The translations under genes and the position numbers were made by a program. From the NCBI GenBank assembly GCA_903813345.2, contig CAIIXF020000009.1, forward strand, positions 36,823,759 through 36,887,758: 64,000 bases of DNA, in the 5' to 3' direction. Origin of the DNA: Owenia fusiformis. Taxonomy: Eukaryota > Annelida > Polychaeta > Sabellida > Oweniidae. The number at the start of each line of letters is the position of its first letter. The stretch's first letter is position 1. The notes beneath the pieces were generated by a model, which did not search any database, had not been told where the DNA came from, and saw only the letters and a program-made list of their open reading frames with translations. Shown here piece by piece: positions 12,601 to 27,600 of the stretch.

Positions 12601-15600
12601 TTGAAATAGAATTAATTCATTGTAAAGGATAGGTATCTATATGGCAATCTGTATTTGTACTTGAACCAGGAAATGATTTGATATATGTACTTGAACCAAT
12701 CATCAAGTAAATCATGTCATCTATTGATTATGAAGTTATTCTTACAGTTACAGGGTTGGAATAGAATTAATTCATTGTAAAGGATTGGTATCTATATGGC
12801 AATCTGTATTTGTACTTGTACCAGGAAATGATTTGATATATGTACTTGAACCAATCATCAAGTAAATCATGTCATCTATTGATTATGAAGATATCCTTAC
12901 ATAGTTAAAGGGTTGGAATAGAATTAATTCATTGTAAAGGATAGGTATCTATATGGCAATCTGTATCTGTACTTGTACCAGGAAATGATTTGATACTTGA
13001 ACCAATCATCAAGTAAATCATGTCATCCATTGATTATGAAGTTATTCTTACAGTTACAGGGTTGAAATAGAATTAATTCATTGTAAAGGATTGGTATCTA
13101 TATGGCAATCTGTATTTGTACTTGTACCAGGAAATGATTTGATACTTGAACCAATCATCGAGTAAATCATGTCATCCATTGATCATGAAGTTATTCTTAC
13201 AGTTACAGGGTTGGAATAGAATTAATTCATTGTAAAGGATTGGTATCTATATGGCAATCTGTATTTGTACTTGTACCAGGAAATGATTTGATATATGTAC
13301 TTGAACCAATCATCAAGTAAATCATGTCATCTATTGATTATGAAGTTATTCTTACATAGTTAAAGGGTTGGAATAGAATTAATTCATTGTAAAGGATTGG
13401 TATCTATATGGCAATCTGTATTTGTACTTGTACCAGGAAATGATTTGATACTTGAACCAATCATCAAGTAAATCATGTCATCTATTGATTATGAAGTTAT
13501 TCTTACAGTTACAGGGTTGAAATAGAATTAATTCATTGTAAAGGATAGGTATCTATATGGCAATCTGTATCTGTACTTGTACCAGGAAATGATTTGATAC
13601 TTGAACCAATCATCGAGTAAATCATGTCATCTATTGATTATGAAGGTATCCTTACATAGTTAAAGGGTTGGAATAGAATTAATTCATTGTAAAGGATTGG
13701 TATCTATATGGCAATCTGTATTTGTACTTGTACCAGGAAATGATTTGATATATGTACTTGAACCAATCATCAAGTAAATCATGTCATCCATTGATCATGA
13801 AGTTATTCTTACAGTTAAAGGGTTGGAATAGAATTAATTCATTGTAAAGGATTGGTATCTATATGGCAATCTGTATTTGTACTTGTACCAGGAAATGATT
13901 TGATACTTGAACCAATCATCGAGTAAATCATGTCATCTATTGATTATGAAGGTATCCTTACAGTTACAGGGTTGAAATAGAATTAATTCATTGTAAAGGA
14001 TTGGTATCTGTATGGCAATCTGTATTTGTACTTGTACCAGGAAATGATTTGATACTTGAACCAATCATCGAGTAAATCATGTCATCTATTGATTATGAGG
14101 TTATTCTTACAGTTAAAGGGTTGAAATAGAATTAATTCATTGTACAGGATTGGTAATATGGCAATCTGTATTTGTACTTGTACCAGGAAATGATTTGATA
14201 CTTGAACCAATCATCAAGTAAATCATGTCATCTATTGATTATGAAGGTATCCTTACAGTTACAGGGTTGAAATAGAATTAATTCATTGTAAAGGATAGGT
14301 ATCTATATGGCAATCTGTATTTGTACTTGTACCAGGAAATGATTTGATACTTGAACCAATCATCGAGTAAATCATGTCATCTATTGATTATGAAGTTATT
14401 CTTACAGTTACAGGGTTGAAATAGAATTAATTCATTGTAAAGGATAGGTATCTATATGGCAATCTGTATTTGTAATTGTACCAGGAAATGATTTGATACT
14501 TGAACCAATCATCGAGTAAATCATGTCATCTATTGATTATGAAGTTATTCTTACAGTTACAGGGTTGAAATAGAATTAATTCATTGTAAAGGATAGGTAT
14601 CTATATGGCAATCTGTATCTGTACTTGTACCAGGAAATGATTTGATACTTGAACCAATCATCAAGTAAATCATGTCATCTATTGATTATGAAGGTATCCT
14701 TACAGTTACAGGGTTGAAATAGAATTAATTCATTGTAAAGGATTGGTATCTATATGGCAATCTGTATCTGTACTTGTACCAGGAAATGATTTGATACTTG
14801 AACCAATCATCGAGTAAATCATGTCATCTATTGATTATGAAGGTATCCTTACATAGTTAAAGGGTTGGAATAGAATTAATTCATTGTAAAGGATTGGTAT
14901 CTATATGGCAATCTGTATCTGTACTTGTACCAGGAAATGATTTGATACTTGAACCAATCATCAAGTAAATCATGTCATCCATTGATTGTGAAGTTATTGA
15001 AATATAATTAATTCATTGTAAAGGATTGGTATCTATATGGCAATTTGTATCTCTACTTGTACCAGGAAATGATTTGATACTTGAACCAATCATCGAGTAA
15101 ATCATGTCATCTATTGATTATGAAGGTATCCTTACAGTTAAAGGGTTAAAATAGAATTAATTCATTGTAAAGGATAGGTATCTATATGGCAATCTGTATC
15201 TGTACTTGTACCAGGAAATGATTTGATACTTGAACCAATCATCGAGTAAATCATGTCATCTATTGATTATGAAGTTATTGAAATAGAATTAATTCATTGT
15301 AAAGGATAGGTATCTATATGCCAATCTGTATCTGTACTTGTACCAGGAAATGATTTGATACTTGAACCAATCATCGAGTAAATCATGTCATCTATTGATT
15401 ATGAGGTTATTCTTACAGTTAAAGGGTTGAAATAGAATTAATTCATTGTACAGGATTGGTAATATGGCAATCTGTATTTGTACTTGTACCAGGAAATGAT
15501 TTGATATATGTACTTGAACCAATCATCAAGTAAATCATGTCATCTATTGATTATGAAGTTATTCTTACATAGTTAAAGGGTTGGAATAGAATTAATTCAT

Positions 15601-18600
15601 TGTAAAGGATTGGTATCTGTATGGCAATCTGTATTTGTAATTGTACCAGGAAATGATTTGATACTTGAACCAATCATCGAGTAAATCATGTCATCTATTG
15701 ATTATGAAGTTATTCTTACATAGTTAAAGGGTTGGAATAGAATTAATTCATTGTAAAGGATTGGTATCTATATGGCAATCTGTATTTGTACTTGTACCAG
15801 GAAATGATTTGATACTTGAACCAATCATCGAGTAAATCATGTCATCTATTGATTATGAAGGTATCCTTACATAGTTAAAGGGTTGGAATAGAATTAATTC
15901 ATTGTACAGGATTGGTAATATGGCAATCTGTATCTGTACTTGTACCAGGAAATGATTTGATACTTGAACCAATCATCAAGTAAATCATGTCATCCATTGA
16001 TTGTGAAGTTATTGAAATATAATTAATTCATTGTAAAGGATTGGTATCTATATGGCAATTTGTATCTGTACTTGTACCAGGAAATGATTTGATACTTGAA
16101 CCAATCATCGAGTAAATCATGTCATCTATTGATTATGAAGGTATCCTTACAGTTAAAGGGTTAAAATAGAATTAATTCATTGTAAAGGATAGGTATCTAT
16201 ATGGCAATCTGTATCTGTACTTGTACCAGGAAATGATTTGATACTTGAACCAATCATCGAGTAAATCATGTCATCTATTGATTATGAGGTTATTCTTACA
16301 GTTAAAGGGTTGAAATAGAATTAATTCATTGTACAGGATTGGTAATATGGCAATCTGTATTTGTACTTGTACCAGGAAATGATTTGATACTTGAACCAAT
16401 CATCGAGTAAATCATGTCATCTATTGATTATGAAGTTATTGAAATAGAATTAATTCATTGTAAAGGATAGGTATCTATATGCCAATCTGTATCTGTACTT
16501 GTACCAGGAAATGATTTGATACTTGAACCAATCATCGAGTAAATCATGTCATCTATTGATTATGAGGTTATTCTTACAGTTAAAGGGTTGAAATAGAATT
16601 AATTCATTGTACAGGATTGGTAATATGGCAATCTGTATTTGTACTTGTACCAGGAAATGATTTGATACTTGAACCAATCATCGAGTAAATCATGTCATCT
16701 ATTGATTATGAAGTTATTCTTACAGTTAAAGGGTTGGAATAGAATTAATTCATTGTAAAGGATAGGTATCTATATGGCAATCTGTATCTGTACTTGTACC
16801 AGGAAATGATTTGATACTTGAACCAATCATCGAGTAAATCATGTCATCTATTGATTATGAAGTTATTCTTACAGTTACAGGGTTGAAATAGAATTAATTC
16901 ATTGTAAAGGATAGGTATCTATATGGCAATCTGTATTTGTACTTGAACCAGGAAATGATTTGATATATGTACTTGAACCAATCATCAAGTAAATCATGTC
17001 ATCTATTGATTATGAAGTTATTCTTACAGTTACAGGGTTGGAATAGAATTAATTCATTGTAAAGGATTGGTATCTATATGGCAATCTGTATTTGTACTTG
17101 TACCAGGAAATGATTTGATACTTGAACCAATCATCGAGTAAATCATGTCATCCATTGATCATGAAGTTATTCTTACAGTTACAGGGTTGGAATAGAATTA
17201 ATTCATTGTAAAGGATTGGTATCTATATGGCAATCTGTATTTGTACTTGTACCAGGAAATGATTTGATACTTGAACCAATCATCGAGTAAATCATGTCAT
17301 CTATTGATTATGAAGTTATTCTTACATAGTTAAAGGGTTGGAATAGAATTAATTCATTGTAAAGGATTGGTATCTGTATGGCAATCTGTATTTGTAATTG
17401 TACCAGGAAATGATTTGATACTTGAACCAATCATCGAGTAAATCATGTCATCTATTGATTATGAAGTTATTCTTACAGTTACAGGGTTGGAATAGAATTA
17501 ATTCATTGTAAAGGATTGGTATCTGTATGGCAATCTGTATTTGTAATTGTACCAGGAAATGATTTGATACTTGAACCAATCATCGAGTAAATCATGTCAT
17601 CTATTGATTATGAAGTTATTCTTACATAGTTAAAGGGTTGGAATAGAATTAATTCATTGTAAAGGATTGGTATCTGTATGGCAATCTGTATTTGTACTTG
17701 TACCAGGAAATGATTTGATACTTGAACCAATCATCGAGTAAATCATGTCATCTATTGATTATGAAGTTATTCTTACATAGTTAAAGGGTTGGAATAGAAT
17801 TAATTCATTGTAAAGGATAGGTATCTATATGGCAATCTGTATTTGTACTTGTACCAGGAAATGATTTGATACTTGAACCAATCATCAAGTAAATCATGTC
17901 ATCCATTGATTATGAAGTTATTCTTACAGTTACAGGGTTGAAATAGAATTAATTCATTGTAAAGGATAGGTATCTATATGGCAATCTGTATCTGTACTTG
18001 TACCAGGAAATGATTTGATACTTGAACCAATCATCGAGTAAATCATGTCATCTATTGATTATGAAGATATCCTTACATAGTTAAAGGGTTGGAATAGAAT
18101 TAATTCATTGTAAAGGATAGGTATCTATATGGCAATCTGTATCTGTACTTGTACCAGGAAATGATTTGATATATGTACTTGAACCAATCATCAAGTAAAT
18201 CATGTCATCTATTGATTATGAAGGTATCCTTACATAGTTAAAGGGTTGGAATAGAATTAATTCATTGTAAAGGATAGGTATCTATATGGCAATCTGTATT
18301 TGTACTTGAACCAGGAAATGATTTGATACTTGAACCAATCATCAAGTAAATCATGTCATCTATTGATTATGAAGGTATTCTTACAGTTGAAGCACTGAAA
18401 TAGGATTAACTCATCGCAAATTAAAAATAAAAAAAACTCTCATAGACATGAAACATGCTCACTTTAATATTTCTATATGTCTATATTTCTATACGTCTAT
18501 ACAGAACAATCCAATGCCCATTTATTTTTTAGCTTCATTTTATTTTAACAGGTCGTTTTAAATTTAATACCTGGACAACATTACCTCAGTAGCAGTGAAT

Positions 18601-21600
18601 CAGATATGTAATTCAATTGTTCTCTATCTTTTTATGTGAGTTCTGAGTTTATTTTTATAGATGATTGCGTTCCATATATGGTTATTGGTTTTCACTCAGT
18701 TTGTATCTAATTATGTATTTGAATTTGAGCAGAGGCTGCATTTTTGAACTTCCCGCAGCGCAAGCAAATTCCACAGCACTTAATAAGCCTATCATGAAAA
18801 AGATCAATAGGCCAGGCAGTGCAAATTACATGCTCACACATTACTCCATTTAATTCCGCTGTGTCAACCTTGTCAATCACACCCACACTAACAAGTCGCT
18901 GGTACACCACAGGAGTTCCATTGCAATAAACCTTGATGTCTTTCAAAAGGATTACATGAGTGTAAGTGTGCTTGGATTTGGCTTCACCATTCTGAGCACT
19001 TTTAGAGTGATTTTGGCCATTTTGGGGCCAAAGTTGTCAAAATCTGGCTATGGGCCTGAATAGACTATAGGTTCTTTGGAACAGCAAAAGGTATCAAAAA
19101 ATGTTGGAAAGGTCTATTTATAAAACTGCATATTATCTTACCTATAGGCTGCTGCAAACTTGTGAGGCAAGCTGTGTTCACTGACGATGGATCTAGTTTC
19201 ACTTTCTTGGCTTTGTTGTAAGCAATGTCCTGAAGATGAAACGATATATTAAAATGCATTTTGTACATGTACTTAACCATATGGTCCCCTGGAGGAGCTT
19301 CATTTCTGTTTATTAAGTGGATATTGGCATTTTCATCCAGATTCTTCACACGTAACCAGTCAGTCTCATCTACTTCTGCAAAATGGTTGACATTTACATT
19401 TTATGAGATAAAGATGAAATAAAGATGGCAAAAACTTGTTTCAAAGTCAGACAAAAGATGTCATGATTGAACCAATTACATTTAGAACGAGAGGTTGTTT
19501 AACTCATTCAATACTGAGCCAAAAAGCACTAAAATACTGACAAATTTGAAATAATATATGTAGTGTATACATGGGCATACATATATAGTGTTATATATCA
19601 TTTTAAAGCATATAATATACTCTTTCAGAATGAACAGATTTTTAAGTCCAATTTTATAAGTTGTCATGGTTACAAGATTCCAAAAAATACATTGAGTAGA
19701 ACAAAAAATGTTAACAAAAACAGTTATATAAGATATCTATAATTTTCGCATTGGACTTGATATCACGTCCTTAGTAGTCAACGTATGTGCTTTATGACGT
19801 CATATCACGTCCTTCGTAGCAAATGAGTTAAAACATCTTAGATGTTCTAACAGTGCTGGCTACTGATATGCTTCATCAGCAGTCTCACTCCTCCTGCTTT
19901 CGGGGATTAAACTGAAGCAGGTATGACGAGGAGTTACCCCAAGCAGAGTTGATCTGAGGCTCCACCAGCAATTGATACAATGTAGCCATGCAAGATGGTA
20001 GGTTAAAGGGGCGATGGTAGGTTAAAGGGTATGGGTTTAATAGAATAATAAAAACAAAAACCTTCTCAAATGCATATTAATCTAATCTCAGCTTACCATT
20101 ACACAACCTATGAAAGGTGGATAGTACTGGATCGATGTGGATATCATGTTATTTAGACTTGTCTCTATTTGCTCATTGAGGATCCCTGCTTCTCTTTCAG
20201 TTTTCTGATGTTCTATGGCATCATATATGGCTTGGAAGAGGTTACTGAATAAAAGCTTGGCCAATGTACTGTCACGCTGAAATATACAAATAGACAGAAG
20301 ACACTATAGCTATGTATTTTCCTTATCCCGTTCCTGACTGTATTGCAATTTTTGGCAGAAGACACTTTAGCAATGTTTTTTCTGATCCCCTACCTGACTC
20401 CATTGCAAGTTTTGGCAGCGATGTAGTAAACATTATTAATTCATTATTTTCTTAATTTAGATCAGTGATCAACACACATGTTAGCTTTGATCTCAAATGG
20501 GCAGATACGCTGTCTTCCATTTCTGGTTTTGTGGCAAGTAAATATCCTTCATTCTCTGTTTTGCAGAGTTACATTAATGTTTGGTGGAGTAGGTTCATTT
20601 TTCATTCTGGGTAAGCCACTTTTCATTGGATTTTTAAGGCACACTACATTCTCCACTTTTTCACTTTCTAATCGTATTGATAATTTAGATTTGTTTGTAA
20701 ACAGCTTATGTTGATAAAAAACGAACTCCAGACCTACCATAGCTAATGCTTGTAGTGGAGCAATAATGTAGGAATATTTAATCTGTATATCTGGTAGGTC
20801 ACCTATCCGATACTTGCGATACATTGTCACCTGACTTTCCCTCTTACTTCTCTGCTCTTTCAGTTTCTCCTATAACATATAAGAAACAAGGCATTAACAT
20901 GCAAAATCTCACCACCTACCATTTGTTACAGATGCCTAACACTAACCACTGAACATGAACACCATCCACAAAAAAAATTGGAGATTACAATATGTCACCA
21001 CTTTTTGTGGTGACGTAACAATACATGGGAAATGTAATTCAAATACACTGCATGGAGATGAGTTCTATTCAGAAAATACAAACAAAATCTTTCAGCTCAT
21101 AAGTGAGTACAAATATTTTACATACACATTTACACACAATCAATGCTCCAGTGGTTCATGTACAAGAAAAAATTGCTAAAGTATTAATGAGAAATCATAT
21201 TTATGTTTGTTCTGTATGTATACCCACACAAAATAAAATATTTGTGCATACTCATAAGCTGTTCGATTTCAAAGCAAATACAGGGTGTTAAAAAAACACA
21301 ACCCAAAGAAATCGCTATATCTTGGAAAATACTGGTCCAATTGTGTTCATTTTTTCAGGAACGAAAGAAGAGACTGTGTATGTTTAGCTCATTTTGTTAG
21401 TTAGTTGTAAAACATGATGCCTTGGACAAATGCTCAAAAGACATTAGTATTGGAAAGATACGAAAAACGCAGTCAGAGACGACTGCCACAGCAATAAAAC
21501 CAAATAACTTTCTAACCATAGTATTTTGGCTATTCAAATTTGGCACAAATCATCTTCATTCAATGTATGATAAATCTGTAGAGTGAAATCAAAATCACTT

Positions 21601-24600
21601 CAGGGACTTTACAGTTTTGGTCGAAATGCTTTCAAAACTCAGTCAAACACCCTGGTTCAGCCAGACTTAAGAAGGCATTTTGACCATGCCTGTAAAGTCC
21701 CTGGAGTGATTTTAATGAAACTCCCCTAATTCACTACACATTATATGAAGATAATTTGTGGTGAATCTGAAGTGCCAAAACACCATGGTTAGAAAGTTAT
21801 TAGGGTTTATTGCTCTGGCAGTCACCTCTGATTGCGTTTTTCGTATCTTTCTTATACAAATGTCTTTTGAGAAGGTGTCCAAGGCATCATGTTTTACAAC
21901 TAACTAACAGCAGAATCTATACACACATAGTCTCTTCTTTCTTTCCTGAAAAAATGAACAAAATTGGACAAGTATTTTCCAAGATATAGCGGATTTCTTT
22001 GGTTTGCGTTTTTTTTGAACACCCTGTAATATGTGATTAATTTCAAAAAATACTTGAAGGTTTTGATGTTTGGAGACGTGATTTACTATTATTGATATGC
22101 CAGTATCAGCACTAAATGAGCTAAGGTTATAAAGCTTCAATATAAAATGCAGTCATGAGTGGGTGGGTGGCCTACAAAAAAAGAGTTGCATACAGAGTAA
22201 AGACCAAAATATTTTTGATAGCCCTTAAGTTAATTAATTAATTCTTTACAAAACCATGCATACCTCTCGTATTTTTTTCATTTTCATCGACCTTCTTGCA
22301 AAGAAATTCCTGGACTCTGCTTGACTTTTTAGGAACCGTCTCTTCAAACGCAGCACTTCAGCTTGACTTTCGCCACCTTAATACAAGAACATGTAATACA
22401 ATAACTATTCCACATGGTAACTGGAATAATACAAGGGCTTGATCATGTTATAAGAAATAAGTATTTTCAATAAAAGTTCAATACACTTTCCATAATTTGA
22501 TGAAATATATGGGTACTTTTTCTCACCCATGTACAACATAATATTGTACAACATACTATTGTTAGACAATATGTGCAATATGTACAATATGAGTCAATCA
22601 GTAGGGGTTTTCTCAGAAACAAATTCAATGCCATGCTTTTTAAACTTTTTAAGAAAGCTGTTATTGAAGATTACAACACCTTGTTCCCCATCAACTTGAT
22701 CTTCTCCCCGTCTTGCTCCACCTAACTTTGAAGTACCAAACCCTGCTCCTGGATGAAGTTTTCTTTTGGGTATTGCTCTTCCTTTCCTTGCAGAGCTCTT
22801 CCCAATGGTGAATAACAGGGATGAGGCCCCCTGTGTCTGGGTGGTTGTCATGGAGAAGCTCTGGTCTGCCTGGAGAGTGTCCAAGCTGCTCTGTGTAAGC
22901 CAATTGTAAGGCCCTTTCCCTCCATCAGCTAAAAATGCAATAAATGTCTTCTTGAAACACAAATTTAGATTTAGGATGTTTACTTACACTGAAGATTTAT
23001 CTAAAATGTGTGACAAGAGGATAGTATGAAACCTTTAAACCCAATACAGATGGAATTTCAACATAAAATGAAGATGGAGGGTATGAGATTGACAAAATAA
23101 AATAAAACTCCCAATTTATTTATTCTTTAAATGCTACAAATGCATAACCATAACAATGTTAAACAACAAGTAATATACATACTCATATCTTGAGTTGCCG
23201 TAAATTGCTGTACATCCTGTGTGGCACGCACCCCACCTTGCATCAATGACTCCTCAGATCCACTTGAGGACTGTGATTGCATAGTCTCTGCAAACATTGG
23301 CATCATTGATGCATGACGTTGTCTCCAGTCAGACTGAACCTTGTAATCCTGGAAGTGTAACAATGAATTCAGTAGTAACATTATGCTCATATAATTTAAA
23401 CACAGTTACATGTACAATGTACTACATCTTATATTACCAAGCTGATTACAATAGACGACCTTTGACTTAAAAATAACACATCAGTGAATAATTCAGCAAA
23501 GCATCATACCTAAAACATAATAATTAGATCTCGGCACTAGTCTGCTCTTGCATCCGTAATAATTTATAATAAAATTGAACATGTATAAGCAGTTTTCCTG
23601 GGATTTCGATGACAAAATTTGATTAATGTGGCTTGCCTGCCCAGACAGACAGAGGGACATAAAGATGGATGGACAGACACTAATACACAAATCAGCACAA
23701 GACAACGACAATATGAAAAGTGTGATATTTCAATTTGTTACATACAGACCTTCAAATTACTATTACTCCATCCACTTACATTAAATGTGCACTCTGACAA
23801 TGGGTGCTCAAAAATCTGCCGGTTGAAATCAGGACTCTTTGATGTCATCTCAAGCAGTAGGTTTGTGGCATAGCTTAAATAGTGGCTCTCTGTGGATGGT
23901 GAGTACATGGCTTCAAGCATGGCAGCCATGCGCTCTATTGTCCCTGTGGGCAGTCTACTTTCATCACTCCAGAAGTTCTGCACAGTCAACCTGGTGGCAG
24001 GAATCAATTAAACATTATGCTATCAACATTGCAGCTTACATCAACTAAATAACAGGAATAGAACACTGCATCAAAAACAATCTTTTACAATCAGAAATGT
24101 CATGGAGTATTTGCAAGTGAAAACCATGTTTTTTTAAAAGAATTTGTAAAAAGAGACACATTATGTCATTATATTACATTAATTTTGAGTAGAGTACTAA
24201 AATATTACTACACAACAATATTTTTTCTTTATACTGAGCTAGATCTACGTATTAATTTCCAATATGTTCTTTAAATATAATTCTTATCATATGATTTAAT
24301 TTTTTACAGTCATGTTTTATTTATAAAATATGCACACGTTTATTTTTTCTATATTTCTATATACCTGTTCTTTATGTCTTCATCAGAGAGGCCTTGCAAG
24401 AGACACTGTTTGGTGAGGTTCATAATTGTGTGGCCTTGCTCACTCTCTTCCTCCCTATAGAAAGAAAAATAACAAAGCATATAATGAAAAATATTATATA
24501 TAAAAATTAAGAATTGGCTGAAAATTTAACCAACATGCCCAAAATCAGTTCTAAAGTAAACTGACATGTATTTCATCTATGTATAGGATTACACTACTGT

Positions 24601-27600
24601 AGGTACTGGTATGTAAATTGCCAATCACTGGCCCCTGGATTCCGTGTTTGCAGAGCGCGGAAAGAATTTGCCTTTGCCCATGGAATTGCATTTTAACTTG
24701 CAGAAAACTGGGGGGGGGGGGGGGGGTCAATGTACATATACCATATAGAGGGCAGTTGAAATGGATCTAAAAGAGCTGATCATTTGATACTGTAGGGGAT
24801 TTATCGGAATTAGTCAAGAGAATTCTATACTTCAACGTGGCAGAATAAAATTGGTTTTCTTTCATATCAGATATAATCCAATGTTTTAATCTATAAATAA
24901 TGTTTCTTCATACCTTTGAACAACCTTTTTGTTTAATGTCTAAGATATTTGAGATTCCCATCAATAGAAAATATATCAGTATAAGCAGATAAGTAAATAT
25001 CATATCCAGTCTATCTTAGTCATTGTGACATAAACTGTATCTTAAAACATGATCAAATTGATATTTTCTAGGGTGTTAATCTTCTAAAGTAAAGTTAATT
25101 CTAAAGTAATTAAAGCTTGATTTAATTTATATTTGTCAACCAAATCTATTCATCTCAACTTCACTCCAGTTTGGTCATTATTGTTATTATTATATTATTA
25201 TATTCATCCAAACTAATGTGCTCAGAGTCATCAAACTTTTGGATTGTTAAATGAGTAGCTTTGAATTGCCAATGGACTGGATTTTGTCTTTCCCACATCA
25301 TTTGAGACTGAATGCTTTTATAACTATATAGCATCCATCCTGGATAGTGATATTGGTTCAGGATTGGAAGGGAGGGGGATGTTAAACGTTTTTTCATGTT
25401 AGATCATGGATTTGGGATATACTGTAATTTCTGGTATATTTTTCTTATGACAGGTTTACATTTAGAGTTTGCTTTTCTTGTTAGGTTTCTTTACAGTTTT
25501 TGGTCCTCCCCCTTTGGCACTTGTGCTAAGATATTTGTTATTAATTTGAATAGCACATTTACAAGAAAGGACCAGGTTCTTTACTATTACACTTTACTTT
25601 ACAAAAGCGTCATCAATGTCTCCAATGTTTTTTTATACAAAATGTTCAAGTCCCTTAATCACAGCTGTCTTTATGTAAGCCTTTCAAAATGAATATAATA
25701 TGTTTAAAATCCTGATGAAGTGCCATACCCTAGGAGGGTGGGAGGTGCCAAAACCAACAAATTACCGCATGACACAAAAAATGACACATTCATTGAATTC
25801 ATGTGAATTTTTTATTGAAGACAAAACTGAAACCGAAATATATGTAGTTTTCTCCTGGGAACTAATTTCAACATAATGTGATCTAAAATAAAAATTTTAG
25901 TTTATTTTAATTTTTAATTATAATCAATTTCAAGTCGACCTGGTATGTTCTAATATGCATTTACAGTTAAATTTTTAGTTTTTTCTGAAAAATTGCCAAA
26001 TCATAAAGGGGGTGACATTAAACATAGACCAAACTTTGAACAAGGCCTTGAGTAACATTATAAAGGAGCAAACAATGCCATCCTACTTGACCTATGAAAG
26101 TCAAAGAAAGTCACTTAGGACTTATCTTGTCGGGAACTTCCATTAGACTCAATGTTTTCTATACGGGCTGATTAATGTTCATTATATCAAGGATGTTCAT
26201 AGAACATTTACCTGTCAACTACATTCTACAGGTGACAATATCTTACCGGACATTTACACAGTCCAATCATCATTATACTTGTACAACAATGTATTTGCTT
26301 CCAATGACCTATTCACATTTAGGAAATGCTTATTGTTCCGAAAATTGTGATATCTTGAAATAAACACCAAGAATTACCCTTGATTTCCTTTAACAGAACA
26401 TAAATATAATGGTTTGAATTGTTTCAAAAAACTTGATGAAATAATGAAAAAGTTTCCATTTCTCGATAAATCTCAAATAAAAAACTGATAAAACAATGTC
26501 CTTTTGAGGTTTTGACTTTCCTGTATCATTTACAGTAATTATCATCCAGCTTTTGAGGTAAACAAAGTGCTTAATATTGTGCCTGGATTACCTAATAAGG
26601 AGCAATGAACCTATTATCCAATGAACTGTGCAACTAATGAAAATGCATTCAAGTGATCTAATAACAGGATTTGCATTGTCATCCTATAGTCTTACCATGA
26701 TGGAGTGTTTTTACTTATATGGGGTAAATGACACTTGATACAATGATATCTGTTAAGCCGTGTGGGTGAAGCTCGATCTTGTCAGCTTTGTTACAGGAAA
26801 TTTATGATTTATTATCCTATATTTGACAAAAGAAATGAGAGGATCTGATCTTTCAACTTCACCTTTCACATTCAAGGATTACCTCTTATTCATTAAGTGT
26901 AGGTGAACATCTCTTTTAAAGTAGCAAAAGAGGATTATCTAAAAGGTTAAGTTTAGAATAAGCTTATACAATGTTATTTGTTCAAGCTATTATACATATC
27001 TATCTTTTGTTGACTATATAATCATGTCATATACAGGGTAGGGCAAAAAAAACAATACCCAAGTTTAAGGATGAATATCATAGGATATAACATTAAACCA
27101 TGCCATGTATTATATATCATTTTAAAGATAAATCATTTTCTAACAATATGACACCATCTGATAGCAAAACCGTTGGGGTGCCATAAGCAACCAAAAATTT
27201 ATTCACTGCAGATTTCCAAATTGTGGAAAATGGAGGTAAATTTTAACTTTGGCACCTTCAAAAGAGGTACATTTATACAAGTCTTGTGCAAATTTCACCA
27301 ATAATACTTATATATTTTTAATAAATTATCAATTGTGTATTACTCTTAATAAATGTATGATGATTCAGTCAAGCATAATTGAGTTCAGCTGTGACTGCAA
27401 TATGGAGGGAAATTTGGTAATTTTTATTTTTTGATCGTGGCACCCCTGATGTTAATTTTAGCCTATAACTCCACAAGAAAACAAGAGTTTTTCAATTGGA
27501 TGATGTCATATTGTTAGGAAATGATTTATCTTTAAAATGATATACAATACATGGCATGGTTTAACATATATCATATGAATCATTCATCTTTAAACTTGGG

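Noticed and set aside
12466-18420. CRISPR-like regular repeats
   Set aside because: Units are contiguous and without unique spacers, in an animal genome. It is a satellite.
21203-22140. Two similar small frames with [20 protein letters not shown]
   Set aside because: They are the two inverted arms of one foldback element, so the similarity is structural and not evidence of paralogous genes.
25161-25692. Two short frames (78 and 98 codons) in the intron before PRKDC exon 17
   Set aside because: No recognisable domain, no splice context and low-complexity hydrophobic composition.
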